A stretch of DNA of 11,891 nucleotides from Anaerolineae bacterium (GCA_026992375.1 JALXAF010000423.1:1-11891), one strand, 5' to 3'. Numbered from the stretch's first letter, positions 1 to 6,746 are shown. Made by a program: numbers and translations. The notes: generated by a model from the letters alone, not told the origin.

Positions 1-1019
1 TGGGTGCGCTGCTGGCCGTTTTTGTGGCCTTCTTCGGCGGCTCCAGTTGGATGCCCTTTGACAACTGGATCGTCGCCCTCATCGTGCTGGCGATTTACAC
101 CCTCATCTTCCAGTTCGAGCAGGTTTATCTTTATCCCCGCGTGGTGGGACGCCGAGTCAATCTGCATCCGGGCGTGGTGTTCGTGGGGGCCATTTTAGGA
201 GCGGTGGAATTCGGGCTGCTGGGCGTGTTGCTGGCAGCGCCCACCCTGGCCTCGGTGCGAGTATTGAGCCGCTACATCCTGCGCCGCCTGATGGACCTGG
301 AGCCCTTCCCCGAAGCGCCCGAAACCGAGGCCGTCGCGATCCAGTGGCGGGGCATGTTGCGCGGCAAGCCCATAACCGCCATCCTGTTCGATCTGGATGG
401 AACCCTGGCCGAAACCGACGATCACATCATCGACGCACTGGCCCGGAGATTGGGCCCCCTACAACGCTTCTTTCCCAATGGCGACGCCCGCCCCTACGTG
501 CGCCGTTGGGTGATGCGCATGGAGCCGGTAGCGGCCTGGCTGCTGACCCGCCTCGACACGGTGGACTTGGACGATGACGCCTTCCGCATGGTGAAATACG
601 CCCGCCAGATGCTCGGCTACAAGAAAACGACCAATCTGGAGATAGTGGCCGGAGCCGAAGGCGCGCTGCGCGATCTGCGCTCGCGTTATCGCCTGGGACT
701 GGTCACCACCCGAGATCGGGCCTCCACCCTGCGTTTTCTGAAACAGCACAACCTGAATGACCTCTTCTCTACCATCATCTGCCGGGATGATGTGCGGCGA
801 TTGAAACCGCATCCCGAACCCATTTTCAAAGCCGCCAAATCCCTGGAAATCGCCGCGGAGCAATGCGTGATGGTGGGCGACACCCTGGCGGATATCCGAG
901 CGGCCCGGGCCGCCAACGCCGCGTCGATAGGCGTGCTGACGGGCTTCGGGAGCAAAGAAGACCTGGACGAGGCGGATGTGGTGCTGAACAGCGTGGTGGA
1001 CCTGGTGCGCTGGCTGTAA
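1..1019 (+). CDS. AI-2E/PerM-family membrane protein fused to a HAD-superfamily phosphatase (5' partial)
   Basis: The reading frame enters from the left edge (first whole codon at 3) and runs open to TAA at 1017-1019. Residues are counted from the GTG codon at 24. Residues 1-90 match the C-terminal end of AI-2E family transporters (PerM/DUF20): two hydrophobic segments (about 16-33 and 50-80) and the family-like stretch YPRVVGRRVNLHPGVV at 37-52. After a linker (about 91-115) comes a complete HAD hydrolase: motif I DLDGT (Asp123, Asp125), motif II Thr in VTT (227-229), motif III Lys261 and motif IV GDTLAD (285-290), with a helical cap between motifs I and II. The HAD half resembles phosphoglycolate-phosphatase-like enzymes; its substrate is unknown. 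It would face the cytoplasm if the transporter has the usual topology. An internal ATG at 354, with only a weak GGCGGGG upstream, could also yield a free phosphatase. The domain assignments are strong; a real single protein rather than an assembly artefact is likely but untested. Confidence 0.85.
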   Translation, partial: GALLAVFVAFFGGSSWMPFDNWIVALIVLAIYTLIFQFEQVYLYPRVVGRRVNLHPGVVFVGAILGAVEFGLLGVLLAAPTLASVRVLSRYILRRLMDLEPFPEAPETEAVAIQWRGMLRGKPITAILFDLDGTLAETDDHIIDALARRLGPLQRFFPNGDARPYVRRWVMRMEPVAAWLLTRLDTVDLDDDAFRMVKYARQMLGYKKTTNLEIVAGAEGALRDLRSRYRLGLVTTRDRASTLRFLKQHNLNDLFSTIICRDDVRRLKPHPEPIFKAAKSLEIAAEQCVMVGDTLADIRAARAANAASIGVLTGFGSKEDLDEADVVLNSVVDLVRWL

Positions 1020-1040
1020 GCGAGCGCCCGAAAATCAAGC

Positions 1041-1142
1041 CAGCGCCGGGGGATAAAGTCCCCCGGCTAGAAACAGCGCCCCTGCGGGGCTAGCCGGATT
1101 TATCCGGCGCTGTTTTGCAGCCCGGCGACTTCATCGCCGGGC
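1041..1142. repeat. Cluster of nested hairpins (REP-like)
   Basis: Several perfect stems are packed into about 100 bp. A 9-bp stem pairs 1045-1053 (GCCGGGGGA) with 1059-1067. GCCCC at 1078-1082 pairs with 1086-1090. GCCGGAT at 1093-1099 pairs with 1102-1108. A second 9-bp stem pairs 1120-1128 (GCCCGGCGA) with 1134-1142. Outer arms CAGCGCC (1041-1047) and GGCGCTG (1106-1112) enclose the first three, and GGCTAG (1065-1070) pairs with CTAGCC (1090-1095). The cluster begins 21 bp after the stop of the transporter-phosphatase gene, between convergent genes. It looks like a REP-type intergenic repeat. It could also help end transcription, since a TTTT follows at 1113-1116. Confidence 0.7.
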
Positions 1143-1187
1143 GGACGTGGCAAACGCTTCCAACCGAAATTGGACACACCCAAATCA

Positions 1188-1225
1188 AGATGTGACGCAC
1201 TCCTTGTGGTAAATGCGTCGCATCT
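1188..1225. repeat. Stem-loop element, GATGCGACGC type, copy 1
   Basis: AGATGTGACGCA (1188-1199) and TGCGTCGCATCT (1214-1225) form a 12-bp stem with one G-T position and a 14-nt loop. The same stem occurs at 6246-6279, also between convergent genes. On the complementary strand the loop carries TTAC..CAAG, as does the loop of the other copy. The element sits 33 bp past the stop codon of the Mo-cofactor subunit. No T-run follows on either strand, so it is not a textbook intrinsic terminator. Confidence 0.65.
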
Positions 1226-1257
1226 GTACCGGGACGATGCGAAAACTCGCGATGCGC

Positions 1258-3603
1258 TCACCTCACGGCGGACTCCCTCGCACGTTTCTCCTGAAGCGCA
1301 TCGTAAATGCGCTGCGCTGTGATGGGCAGATCGCGAATGCGCACCCCCACGGCCCGATAGATGGCGTTGGCGATGGCGGGCGCGGCCCCCACCTGCACAT
1401 GATGCGAGAGATCTCGGGCGCCATACGGGCCGCTGCGCTGGGGCACCTCCACCACGATGGGATGAAGTTGCAACGGCATGTCGGCCGTTGTGGCAATGGG
1501 ATATTTCATAAAATCGGTGGAAATGGGAACGCCGTTCTCGAAAACCATCTCCTCCAGCAGCGTAAAGCTCACGCTCTGGATCATAGCGCCCTTGATCTGG
1601 GCCCTGACGCTTTCGGGATTGAGCGCGTGTCCCACATCCGCGGCCGCGGCCAGTTGCAAAATCGTGAGATCGCCCGTCTCGGGGTTGACCTGCACCTCAG
1701 CGGCGTAAGCAGTGGAGGCGAAGGACTGAAGCAAGCTGTCGATGGAGCCATCGACGTTGGACGGGCGATAAGTCGCCGTAACGCTGAAGGAAGGCGGCGA
1801 CTTCTCCTCACCCATACCCTCTTCCAGCAACGACAACAACGGCAGTTTACGGCGAGACGCATAAGAGACCACCTCGCCATCCACGATGTCCAGATTCGAG
1901 ATGGGCTCCCCCCACACCTTCGCTACATAGGAAAGAATCTGCTTTTTCATCTCGCCAGTGGCCCGCAGCAAGGCATGCCCCATGCTCCACAGCAAATTGT
2001 GATAAGAAGCCTCCCAGTCGGGCGCATAATTGGCCGTATCGGTCGGCTCCACGGTGATCCATTCCACCGGGATATTCAGCTCGAAGGAGATGACCTGGGT
2101 GACAAAGGCGTAGAGCCCCTGTCCGATATCCACGCCATCCACCACCACATCGCAAAGGCGCTCGCGATCGAAACGGATGGTGACGCTGCTGCCGCATTGA
2201 TCTGAAAGGATGATGGGGCTCCAGCCCAGGGCCATGCCCCGGCCCACGCCCGGACGCACGGAAGCATCGGCAGCGTTCTCTTCGGCGGGACGAGGCGTCT
2301 CGGGCCGCCAGCCAATCGCGTCCACCGCCAGCACGCCGCAACTTTCCAGGCCGCTGGCGTGCATGACGAAATTGGGGAAGAGATGATCGCCGCCCTTGAC
2401 CAGATTCCACTGGCGCAGATTCAGCGCGGTCATATTGAGGATTTCCGCCAGCTCCGCCACATGCTGTTCGATGGCCCAATGCACCTGCGCCACGCCCAGA
2501 CCGCGCAGTGGCGCTGCGGGCAGCAGGTTGGTGTAGACGGCGTTGGTGCGAACCGACACGTTGGGGATGGCGTAGGGGCCTGTGCCAGCCAATGTCACAG
2601 CCTGAAGATGGAAAATCGCCGCGTCTACGCTGGCTCCCACATCCCAATCATAGGTCGCTTCGATGGCGGTGATGCGGCCATCCTGCTTCGCCCCCATCTT
2701 GATGTGCGCCCGCATGGCCGGAGCCATGAAAACGCCCTTGAACTCCTCCTCCCGAGTCAACAACAGTCGCACCGGACGCCCGTCCGTATGAAGGGCGATG
2801 GCGGCAAGCAGCGCCTCGATGCTGACGAAGACCTTGCCGCCAAAGCTGCCGCCCACGCAACCGGTAATGATCCGTATCTTTTCCGGACTCATGCCCAAAG
2901 CGCCAGCGATGATCGAACGCTGCAAGAAAGGCGCCTGCACGTGCATCCACATCGTCACGCTGCCATCAGGCTGACGCTGGGCCACGCCGCCGTGGGTTTC
3001 CATGGGCGCGTGCTGAAGATGGGCCGCTGTGTAGGTACGCTCCAGGATCACATCCGCCTCGGCAAAGCCCTGGTCCACATCTCCGCGAACAAAGGTGAGC
3101 GCGTGAGCGATGTTGCGCTCAGGCTCTGCATTCAACTTTTCCGCGCCCCGATAGCTCATAAAATCGGGATGAACCGCGGGCGCGCCCGGCGACAACGACT
3201 CCTCGATAGAGAGCGTCGCGGGCAAATCCTCGTAATCCACCTGGATGAGCGCCAGAGCCTCGGCCGCTATCTCAGGCGTCTCGGCCGCGATGACGGCCAG
3301 GGGCTGCCCAGCGTAGAGCGCTTCATCCACCGCCAGCAATTTCCGATCGGCGACGGTGTGGCCCATGCGGCCATCCACATCGCGACCGGTTAGCAACGCG
3401 ACCACGCCCGGATGATTACGGGCGGCATCGAGATTACGAAGCCAAAAGCGGGCCCGTGGGCGTTCGCTAAAGAGGATGCGGGCATGAAGCATGTCCGGGT
3501 TGATCTTTTCATCCCCGGCGTAGCAGGTGACGCCCGTGAGTTTGCGCTGGGCCTCGATCAGAGGAAAAGGCTTGCCAATCACATGGGGTTTGCGTGAAAT
3601 CAT
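1258..3603 (-). CDS. Molybdenum hydroxylase (xanthine dehydrogenase family) Mo-cofactor subunit, catalytic Glu replaced by His
   Basis: A 781-residue large subunit, normal for the family. The frame is open further upstream, but the ATG at 3601-3603 is chosen. It has a strong GAGGTG site 6 nt ahead, and translation from there begins MISRKPHVIGKPFPLIEA as a typical N-terminus. Visible landmarks are an a/b hammerhead domain (about 20-130), the Mo-site loop VGGSFGGK (250-257), PLRGLG (365-370) with Arg367 at the place of bovine XDH Arg880, a GQG loop (494-496) and a C-terminal PAIANAI (742-748). Val258 stands where purine dehydrogenases have Glu802, and the CoxL motif AYRCSFR is absent, so neither xanthine nor CO is a supported substrate. 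The near-invariant catalytic Glu (bovine Glu1261, CoxL Glu763) aligns with His734 in GARDLSHHV. It is third in a three-gene operon, 11 bp after the iron-sulfur subunit. The family is certain; substrate and activity are unknown. Confidence 0.93.
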   Translation of the reverse strand: MISRKPHVIGKPFPLIEAQRKLTGVTCYAGDEKINPDMLHARILFSERPRARFWLRNLDAARNHPGVVALLTGRDVDGRMGHTVADRKLLAVDEALYAGQPLAVIAAETPEIAAEALALIQVDYEDLPATLSIEESLSPGAPAVHPDFMSYRGAEKLNAEPERNIAHALTFVRGDVDQGFAEADVILERTYTAAHLQHAPMETHGGVAQRQPDGSVTMWMHVQAPFLQRSIIAGALGMSPEKIRIITGCVGGSFGGKVFVSIEALLAAIALHTDGRPVRLLLTREEEFKGVFMAPAMRAHIKMGAKQDGRITAIEATYDWDVGASVDAAIFHLQAVTLAGTGPYAIPNVSVRTNAVYTNLLPAAPLRGLGVAQVHWAIEQHVAELAEILNMTALNLRQWNLVKGGDHLFPNFVMHASGLESCGVLAVDAIGWRPETPRPAEENAADASVRPGVGRGMALGWSPIILSDQCGSSVTIRFDRERLCDVVVDGVDIGQGLYAFVTQVISFELNIPVEWITVEPTDTANYAPDWEASYHNLLWSMGHALLRATGEMKKQILSYVAKVWGEPISNLDIVDGEVVSYASRRKLPLLSLLEEGMGEEKSPPSFSVTATYRPSNVDGSIDSLLQSFASTAYAAEVQVNPETGDLTILQLAAAADVGHALNPESVRAQIKGAMIQSVSFTLLEEMVFENGVPISTDFMKYPIATTADMPLQLHPIVVEVPQRSGPYGARDLSHHVQVGAAPAIANAIYRAVGVRIRDLPITAQRIYDALQEKRARESAVR

Positions 3604-3609
3604 CGAACT

Positions 3610-3615
3610 CACCTC
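3610..3615 (-). promoter_or_regulatory. Ribosome binding site deciding the Mo-subunit start
   Basis: On the minus strand GAGGTG lies 6 nt before the ATG at 3601-3603 and overlaps the TAG stop of the iron-sulfur subunit (3615-3617). It fixes the start of the large subunit and implies coupled translation of the two genes. Confidence 0.75.
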
Positions 3616-4082
3616 TATCGTCGGGCCCTGGAGGCGACCTGAATGGATTTGATGATGTCGGCGTAAGCGCCGCATCGACAGAGATTGCCCACCAACGCTT
3701 CGCGTATCTCCTCTTCGTGCGGGCGAGATGTGCGGTTGAGCAAGGCCTTGGCCGAAATAAGCATGCCCGAGGCGCAATAGCCGCACTGCACGCCGTGATG
3801 ATCGATAAAAGACTTCTGCAGGGGATGAAGCTCGTCATCCGTAGCGAGCCCCTCCACCGTCAAAATATCCGCACCGTCAACTTCGGCCGCCAGCACCATA
3901 CAGGAGTTGACGACTTCGCCGTTGAGAAGCACGCTGCAAGCGCCGCATTCGCCAGTGGAGCAACCATGCTTGGGACTTGTCAGCCCCAAATCCTCTCGCA
4001 AAACCTCAAGCAACGTCTGCTGAGAAAGCACAGTCAAAGAGCGGCTCTCGCCATTGATGATAAATCGGATTTCATGCTTCAT
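3615..4082 (-). CDS. Molybdenum hydroxylase [2Fe-2S] iron-sulfur subunit
   Basis: A 155-residue protein of the CoxS/XdhC-type small subunit family. It passes electrons from the Mo site to FAD through two [2Fe-2S] clusters. The N-terminal plant-ferredoxin-like domain has ligands Cys41, Cys46, Cys49 (CSTGECGAC) and Cys61. The C-terminal helical domain has CGYC (Cys100, Cys103) and CRC (Cys135, Cys137). All eight ligands are present and the length is typical. Its ATG (4080-4082) overlaps the TGA of the FAD subunit in an ATGA junction, so the two are probably translationally coupled. The sequence is unremarkable for the family, which suggests that electron transfer, at least, is intact in this complex. 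Confidence 0.95.
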   Translation of the reverse strand: MKHEIRFIINGESRSLTVLSQQTLLEVLREDLGLTSPKHGCSTGECGACSVLLNGEVVNSCMVLAAEVDGADILTVEGLATDDELHPLQKSFIDHHGVQCGYCASGMLISAKALLNRTSRPHEEEIREALVGNLCRCGAYADIIKSIQVASRARR

Positions 4083-4948
4083 GCGTTATAGTCCTGAAGA
4101 TTGTCAATGATTGCCTGGATACTGCGGCGCAAAAGTGAATCGAGCACCGTTCGTCGGTAATCGGCCCGGGCGTAAACCACATCCTGGGGATGGATGTTAT
4201 CCTGCACAGCGGCCAGCGCCTGCTCGATATCCTCCTCCGCGGGCGCGCCAGCGAGCAGGGCCTCGGCCTCGGGCATGCGTTTGGGGCGATCGTCCACGCC
4301 CAAAACCGCGATGCGCCAATTGGTGAGCGCGTTGTGTTTGCGAACGGCCAGCGCCGCCGCGCCCGCTATCATTCTGCGCCCGTCATGGCGCACCGTCTGG
4401 CGTTGATAGACGCCAAAGGTGCGGACGGGAAAAGAAGGCAGGTGGACGTGGGTGATGAGCTCATCGGGCCCCAGCGCCGTCTTGAAATCCCCCAAATAAA
4501 GCTCGCCAATGGGAATGGCGCGCGCGCCCTCCGGTCGCCAGGTGTGACAGACCGCGTCGTAACAAAGCATGGACGCAGCCAGCTCCGACACGGGCGAGGC
4601 CCAGGCCAGGGTGCCGCCAATGGTAGCGCGATTGCGTATCTGCGGCGACGCCAATTGGTGCGCAGTCTGGTTCAGCAGCGGATAATGGCGACGAATCTCC
4701 AATCCGGTGACGAGATGTTGTAAATTGACGGCTGCTCCCAGCTTGAGCCCATGATTGTGATGATAACGGACATCCCGGAATCCGGGGATATCCTTGACAT
4801 CCATGACGATGTCCGGAGCCAGCTCGCCGTTCTGAAGCTGCAAAAAGAGGGTGGCGCCGCCCCCCAGTATTTTTACAGATTTTCCTTGAGCAAAATAGCG
4901 GCCAGCTTCCTCCAGGCTATTGGGTCTGATGTAATCGAATGCTTTCAA
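4079..4948 (-). CDS. Molybdenum hydroxylase FAD-binding subunit (CoxM-like)
   Basis: A 289-residue medium subunit of the CO dehydrogenase/xanthine dehydrogenase flavoprotein family, the first gene of the operon. The FAD-binding signatures are ILGGGATLF (27-35, the AGGTDL-like loop) and ATIGGTLAWASPVSE (108-122, the TIGGN-like loop). A C-terminal CO_deh_flav_C-type domain follows from about residue 185. The start is TTG at 4946-4948, with GAGG about 8 nt upstream on the minus strand. No ATG or GTG lies in frame nearby and the family N-terminus begins here, so the rare start codon is probably genuine. The gene order FAD, FeS, Mo is that of coxMSL. The substrate cannot be told from this subunit. 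A promoter candidate lies about 200 bp upstream, with a long palindromic repeat in between. Confidence 0.92.
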   Translation of the reverse strand: MKAFDYIRPNSLEEAGRYFAQGKSVKILGGGATLFLQLQNGELAPDIVMDVKDIPGFRDVRYHHNHGLKLGAAVNLQHLVTGLEIRRHYPLLNQTAHQLASPQIRNRATIGGTLAWASPVSELAASMLCYDAVCHTWRPEGARAIPIGELYLGDFKTALGPDELITHVHLPSFPVRTFGVYQRQTVRHDGRRMIAGAAALAVRKHNALTNWRIAVLGVDDRPKRMPEAEALLAGAPAEEDIEQALAAVQDNIHPQDVVYARADYRRTVLDSLLRRSIQAIIDNLQDYNA

Positions 4949-4996
4949 TACAGGCCTCGTGAAAAATGGTAACTACTAACGTAGCAAGGCCAAAAA

Positions 4997-5071
4997 CCAC
5001 GACGACACGAAGGCACGAAGGGTGAGAAATAAGGATTCTCTTCGTGTCTTCGTTCCTTCGAGCCTTCGTGG
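4997..5071. repeat. Inverted repeat of CACGAAGG-type words
   Basis: The left arm (4997-5020) and right arm (5040-5071) are imperfect reverse complements built from 8-bp variants of CACGAAGG/CTCGAAGG/AACGAAGA, separated by a 19-bp AT-richer loop (5021-5039). In the hydroxylase transcript it would lie in the 5' leader, between the predicted start of transcription and the TTG codon. From memory, strings of this type recur between genes in many environmental bacterial genomes; I cannot check that here. Confidence 0.6.
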
Positions 5072-5148
5072 CAAGACGTTTTCCAGGCCGAACCAGGCTA
5101 CCTGAGCAGTTACGAAAAATGAGATGATAAAGAAAAAAGACAGCCATT

Positions 5149-5177
5149 ATCCTAACGCATTTTTGTGAATATGCCAA
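5149..5177 (-). promoter_or_regulatory. Sigma-70-like promoter of the hydroxylase operon
   Basis: On the minus strand TTGGCA (5172-5177) and TAGGAT (5149-5154) are separated by exactly 17 bp. Transcription would start near 5142, giving a leader of about 195 nt that includes the CACGAAGG inverted repeat. The spacing is ideal and the hexamers are good but not perfect. Confidence 0.5.
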
Positions 5178-5271
5178 TCGTCGCACCCAGGGGTCGAAAA
5201 AAGGGGCGGTTTCGACGGCGGAAGGCGGCGGAAGTGCGAGCGTTGATTTTTACCAGCCGCTCCGCCCGATA

Positions 5272-5286
5272 TGTTAGAATTATACT
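5272..5286 (+). promoter_or_regulatory. Extended -10 promoter candidate for the GNAT gene
   Basis: TGTTAGAAT (5272-5280) fits an extended -10 (TG-n-TAGAAT), followed at once by TATACT (5281-5286). No convincing -35 lies 16-18 bp upstream. It would give a leader of roughly 85-90 nt before the ATG at 5373. TGTTAGA recurs upstream of the methyltransferase at 9422, which supports a common promoter style. Confidence 0.4.
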
Positions 5287-5372
5287 AGTCACTGCAATCA
5301 AACGTTCGCCCGAGCAGCACAGGCCCCGGTGCAAACCTATCGTCTTAACTTCCTCCACCAGCGTCGCGTTTC

Positions 5373-6239
5373 ATGCACGATATCCAGATCATCGTTCGTC
5401 CGGCCAGGACTTCTGACATCGAGCGCATTATGCAGCTCCACCATCATGCGCGACGCGTGGTCATGCACTTCGGCCACGAAGACCTGATGCAGATGGTCAA
5501 GCGCGGGGATTGCCTGGTGGCCGACACCGGGCCGCTGTTGTGGGGGTTTATCTGCAGCTCGTCCTACCAAAAAGAGCTGGCCACGTTGCGCGGGGTGGGA
5601 CTAATCAACGGCTGGCGCATCGACGATGGCCTGTCACACCTGCTGCGCCCGCTGGAAAACGCGCTGACCGCCCGCGGCAATCGCTTCCTCATGCACCTGG
5701 CGGTGGATGTGTGGCTGGCCGCGCCACTGATGCGCCAGGGCTTCACGCCGCACGATTACATCATCCACTTCGAGCGAGCCGCGCCCCCCCGCCCCCTCTT
5801 GCCCGAATATCAGCTTCCGCAAGCCACGTTGCGCGCCCTGCGCCCCCACGAGATCGGCGATCTGACAGTGCTGGATCATCAGGCGTTCGACTGGCCCTGG
5901 CAATTCAGCAGCGGCGAGTTGGTGAAATGGCTGATGATCGCAGACCGGCTGGTGGTGCTGGAGCAGGAAAACAGACTCGTGGGCTATTCCTGCATGCAGG
6001 TGCACGGCGAACAGGCCCAGATCGTGCGGCTGGCCGTCGCGCCCACGCTGCAAGGCCGCGGCTACGGGCGTTATCTGCTGGCGGACGCCCTAGATTTCGC
6101 CGCACAGCGGGGTGCGATGCACATCACCCTCAACACCCAGTGGCGCAACGCGGCCTCGCAGCGATTGTACAAGGGATTTGGTTTTCGGGCGGTGGGCCGC
6201 CGCATTCCCGTGCTAATCAAAAATTTGCAGCCAGGGTAA
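5373..6239 (+). CDS. GNAT-family N-acetyltransferase with two GNAT-like halves
   Basis: 288 residues, about twice a single GNAT domain. The C-terminal half (about 153-280) is a complete acetyltransferase. Motif A is IVRLAVAPTLQGRGYGRYLL (217-236), with the acetyl-CoA pyrophosphate loop QGRGYG. Motif B is NAASQRLYKGFGF (259-271). The N-terminal half (about 6-135) starts like another GNAT (IIVRPARTSDIERIMQL) and ends with a MRQGFTPHDYIIHFER strand, but has no recognisable Q/RxxGxG/A loop. It is probably a degenerate, non-catalytic copy, as in other tandem GNAT proteins. The acceptor substrate is unknown. The ATG at 5373 has no clear Shine-Dalgarno sequence; an extended -10 lies about 90 bp upstream. 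The gene stands alone on its strand and ends 40 bp from the convergent DUF123 gene. Confidence 0.87.
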   Translation: MHDIQIIVRPARTSDIERIMQLHHHARRVVMHFGHEDLMQMVKRGDCLVADTGPLLWGFICSSSYQKELATLRGVGLINGWRIDDGLSHLLRPLENALTARGNRFLMHLAVDVWLAAPLMRQGFTPHDYIIHFERAAPPRPLLPEYQLPQATLRALRPHEIGDLTVLDHQAFDWPWQFSSGELVKWLMIADRLVVLEQENRLVGYSCMQVHGEQAQIVRLAVAPTLQGRGYGRYLLADALDFAAQRGAMHITLNTQWRNAASQRLYKGFGFRAVGRRIPVLIKNLQPG

Positions 6240-6245
6240 TTTGTC

Positions 6246-6279
6246 GATGCGACGCAGCTTACGGCAAGCGCGTCGCATC
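6246..6279. repeat. Stem-loop element, GATGCGACGC type, copy 2
   Basis: GATGCGACGC (6246-6255) pairs perfectly with GCGTCGCATC (6270-6279). Inside the loop GCTT (6257-6260) pairs with AAGC (6266-6269) around ACGGC. The element fills the 39-bp gap between the convergent GNAT and DUF123 genes and touches the last base of the DUF123 stop codon. It matches the stem at 1188-1225. No T-run follows, so a role as a bidirectional terminator is possible but not shown. Confidence 0.7.
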
Positions 6280-6746
6280 TAAAACAACCAGGCGATGATC
6301 TCCTCCAGGGTCAAAGCGCCATCCAGTGCGATGAGATGCGCCCGGCAGCCCCGTTTGCAATCGCTGCTGCCAAAACCGGGCGCGGGAATGCTCGCCCGGG
6401 GATGCGCGGCCAGACGCTGCGCCCAATCGCATTCGTGGCGCTCGCCATCGGCCAGGGCCAGCCAAAAGATCGGACGCATTCGCGTGGTGAGAGCGTCGAT
6501 GTGCCAATGCGTACGCTTGGTCGGAGCCAGATGCCGCCGCAATCGGGCGTGAAGGCCGCCCGGGCCCAGGGCCGACCCCGCGTACGCAAGCCAGCCCGCG
6601 GGCAGCGTCACCGCGCCCAGCCGCCCCGCGCTCACCGTTAGCGGCGCATCCAGCCAAAAGAAAAGCGCATAGCTGCCACCCGCGCCCCCGGGCGGCAGGG
6701 TTTGGGCGTCACGCCCGGAGAAAAGCAACGGCGCGGGCTCAGGCAC
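6279..6746 (-). CDS. Uri superfamily (DUF123, COG1833) GIY-YIG-like protein
   Basis: 155 residues matching the DUF123/Uri family, a small branch related to GIY-YIG nucleases. Family marks are SYALFFWLDAPLTV (25-38), the AGW..YAGSALGPGGL stretch (50-65) that stands for the GIY...YIG motif, RLRRHL (68-73), HWHID (80-84), Glu105 and PGFGSSDC (123-130), followed by Cys134 and His137. The start is GTG at 6744-6746, overlapping the methyltransferase TGA by 8 bp. There is no good ribosome binding site, so expression probably depends on coupling. The first 23 residues are Pro/Gly-rich and not conserved, and no other start gives a full domain. Some family members are fused to endonuclease III, which hints at DNA processing, but the function is not established. 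The link to its upstream methyltransferase is unexplained. Confidence 0.85.
   Translation of the reverse strand: MPEPAPLLFSGRDAQTLPPGGAGGSYALFFWLDAPLTVSAGRLGAVTLPAGWLAYAGSALGPGGLHARLRRHLAPTKRTHWHIDALTTRMRPIFWLALADGERHECDWAQRLAAHPRASIPAPGFGSSDCKRGCRAHLIALDGALTLEEIIAWLF

Larger units (their letters stand above)
4949..5372. other. Divergent intergenic region between the hydroxylase operon and the GNAT gene
   Basis: This 424-bp stretch holds no gene I can support. It contains a long inverted repeat built from CACGAAGG-like words (4997-5071), a sigma-70-like promoter reading left into the hydroxylase operon (5149-5177) and an extended -10 element reading right (5272-5280). Between the two promoters (5178-5271) I see only GC-rich, purine-rich sequence with no clear operator. 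Short open frames here are arginine-rich and have no ribosome binding site. Confidence 0.6.

Noticed and set aside
1213..3393. Two long plus-strand open frames (1213-2205 and 2359-3393) opposite the Mo-cofactor subunit
   Set aside because: His/Arg/Gly-rich shadows of a well-supported gene, with no ribosome site and no motifs.
1258..3603. Identification of the large subunit as CoxL (CO dehydrogenase) or xanthine dehydrogenase
   Set aside because: The AYRCSFR loop is absent, and the purine-specific Glu802 equivalent and the catalytic Glu are not present, so neither name is supported.
3604..3786. Longer start for the Mo-cofactor subunit (in frame to 3786)
   Set aside because: The extra 61 codons overlap the iron-sulfur subunit, have no family similarity and are bypassed by a strong ribosome site before 3603.
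5165..5416. Small plus-strand frame (83 codons) upstream of the GNAT gene
   Set aside because: Arg/Ser-rich, overlaps the GNAT promoter and start in another frame, and has no ribosome site.
6246..6279. Classical intrinsic terminator
   Set aside because: The stem is good, but neither strand has a T-run after it. It is therefore reported as a repeat with only a possible terminator role.
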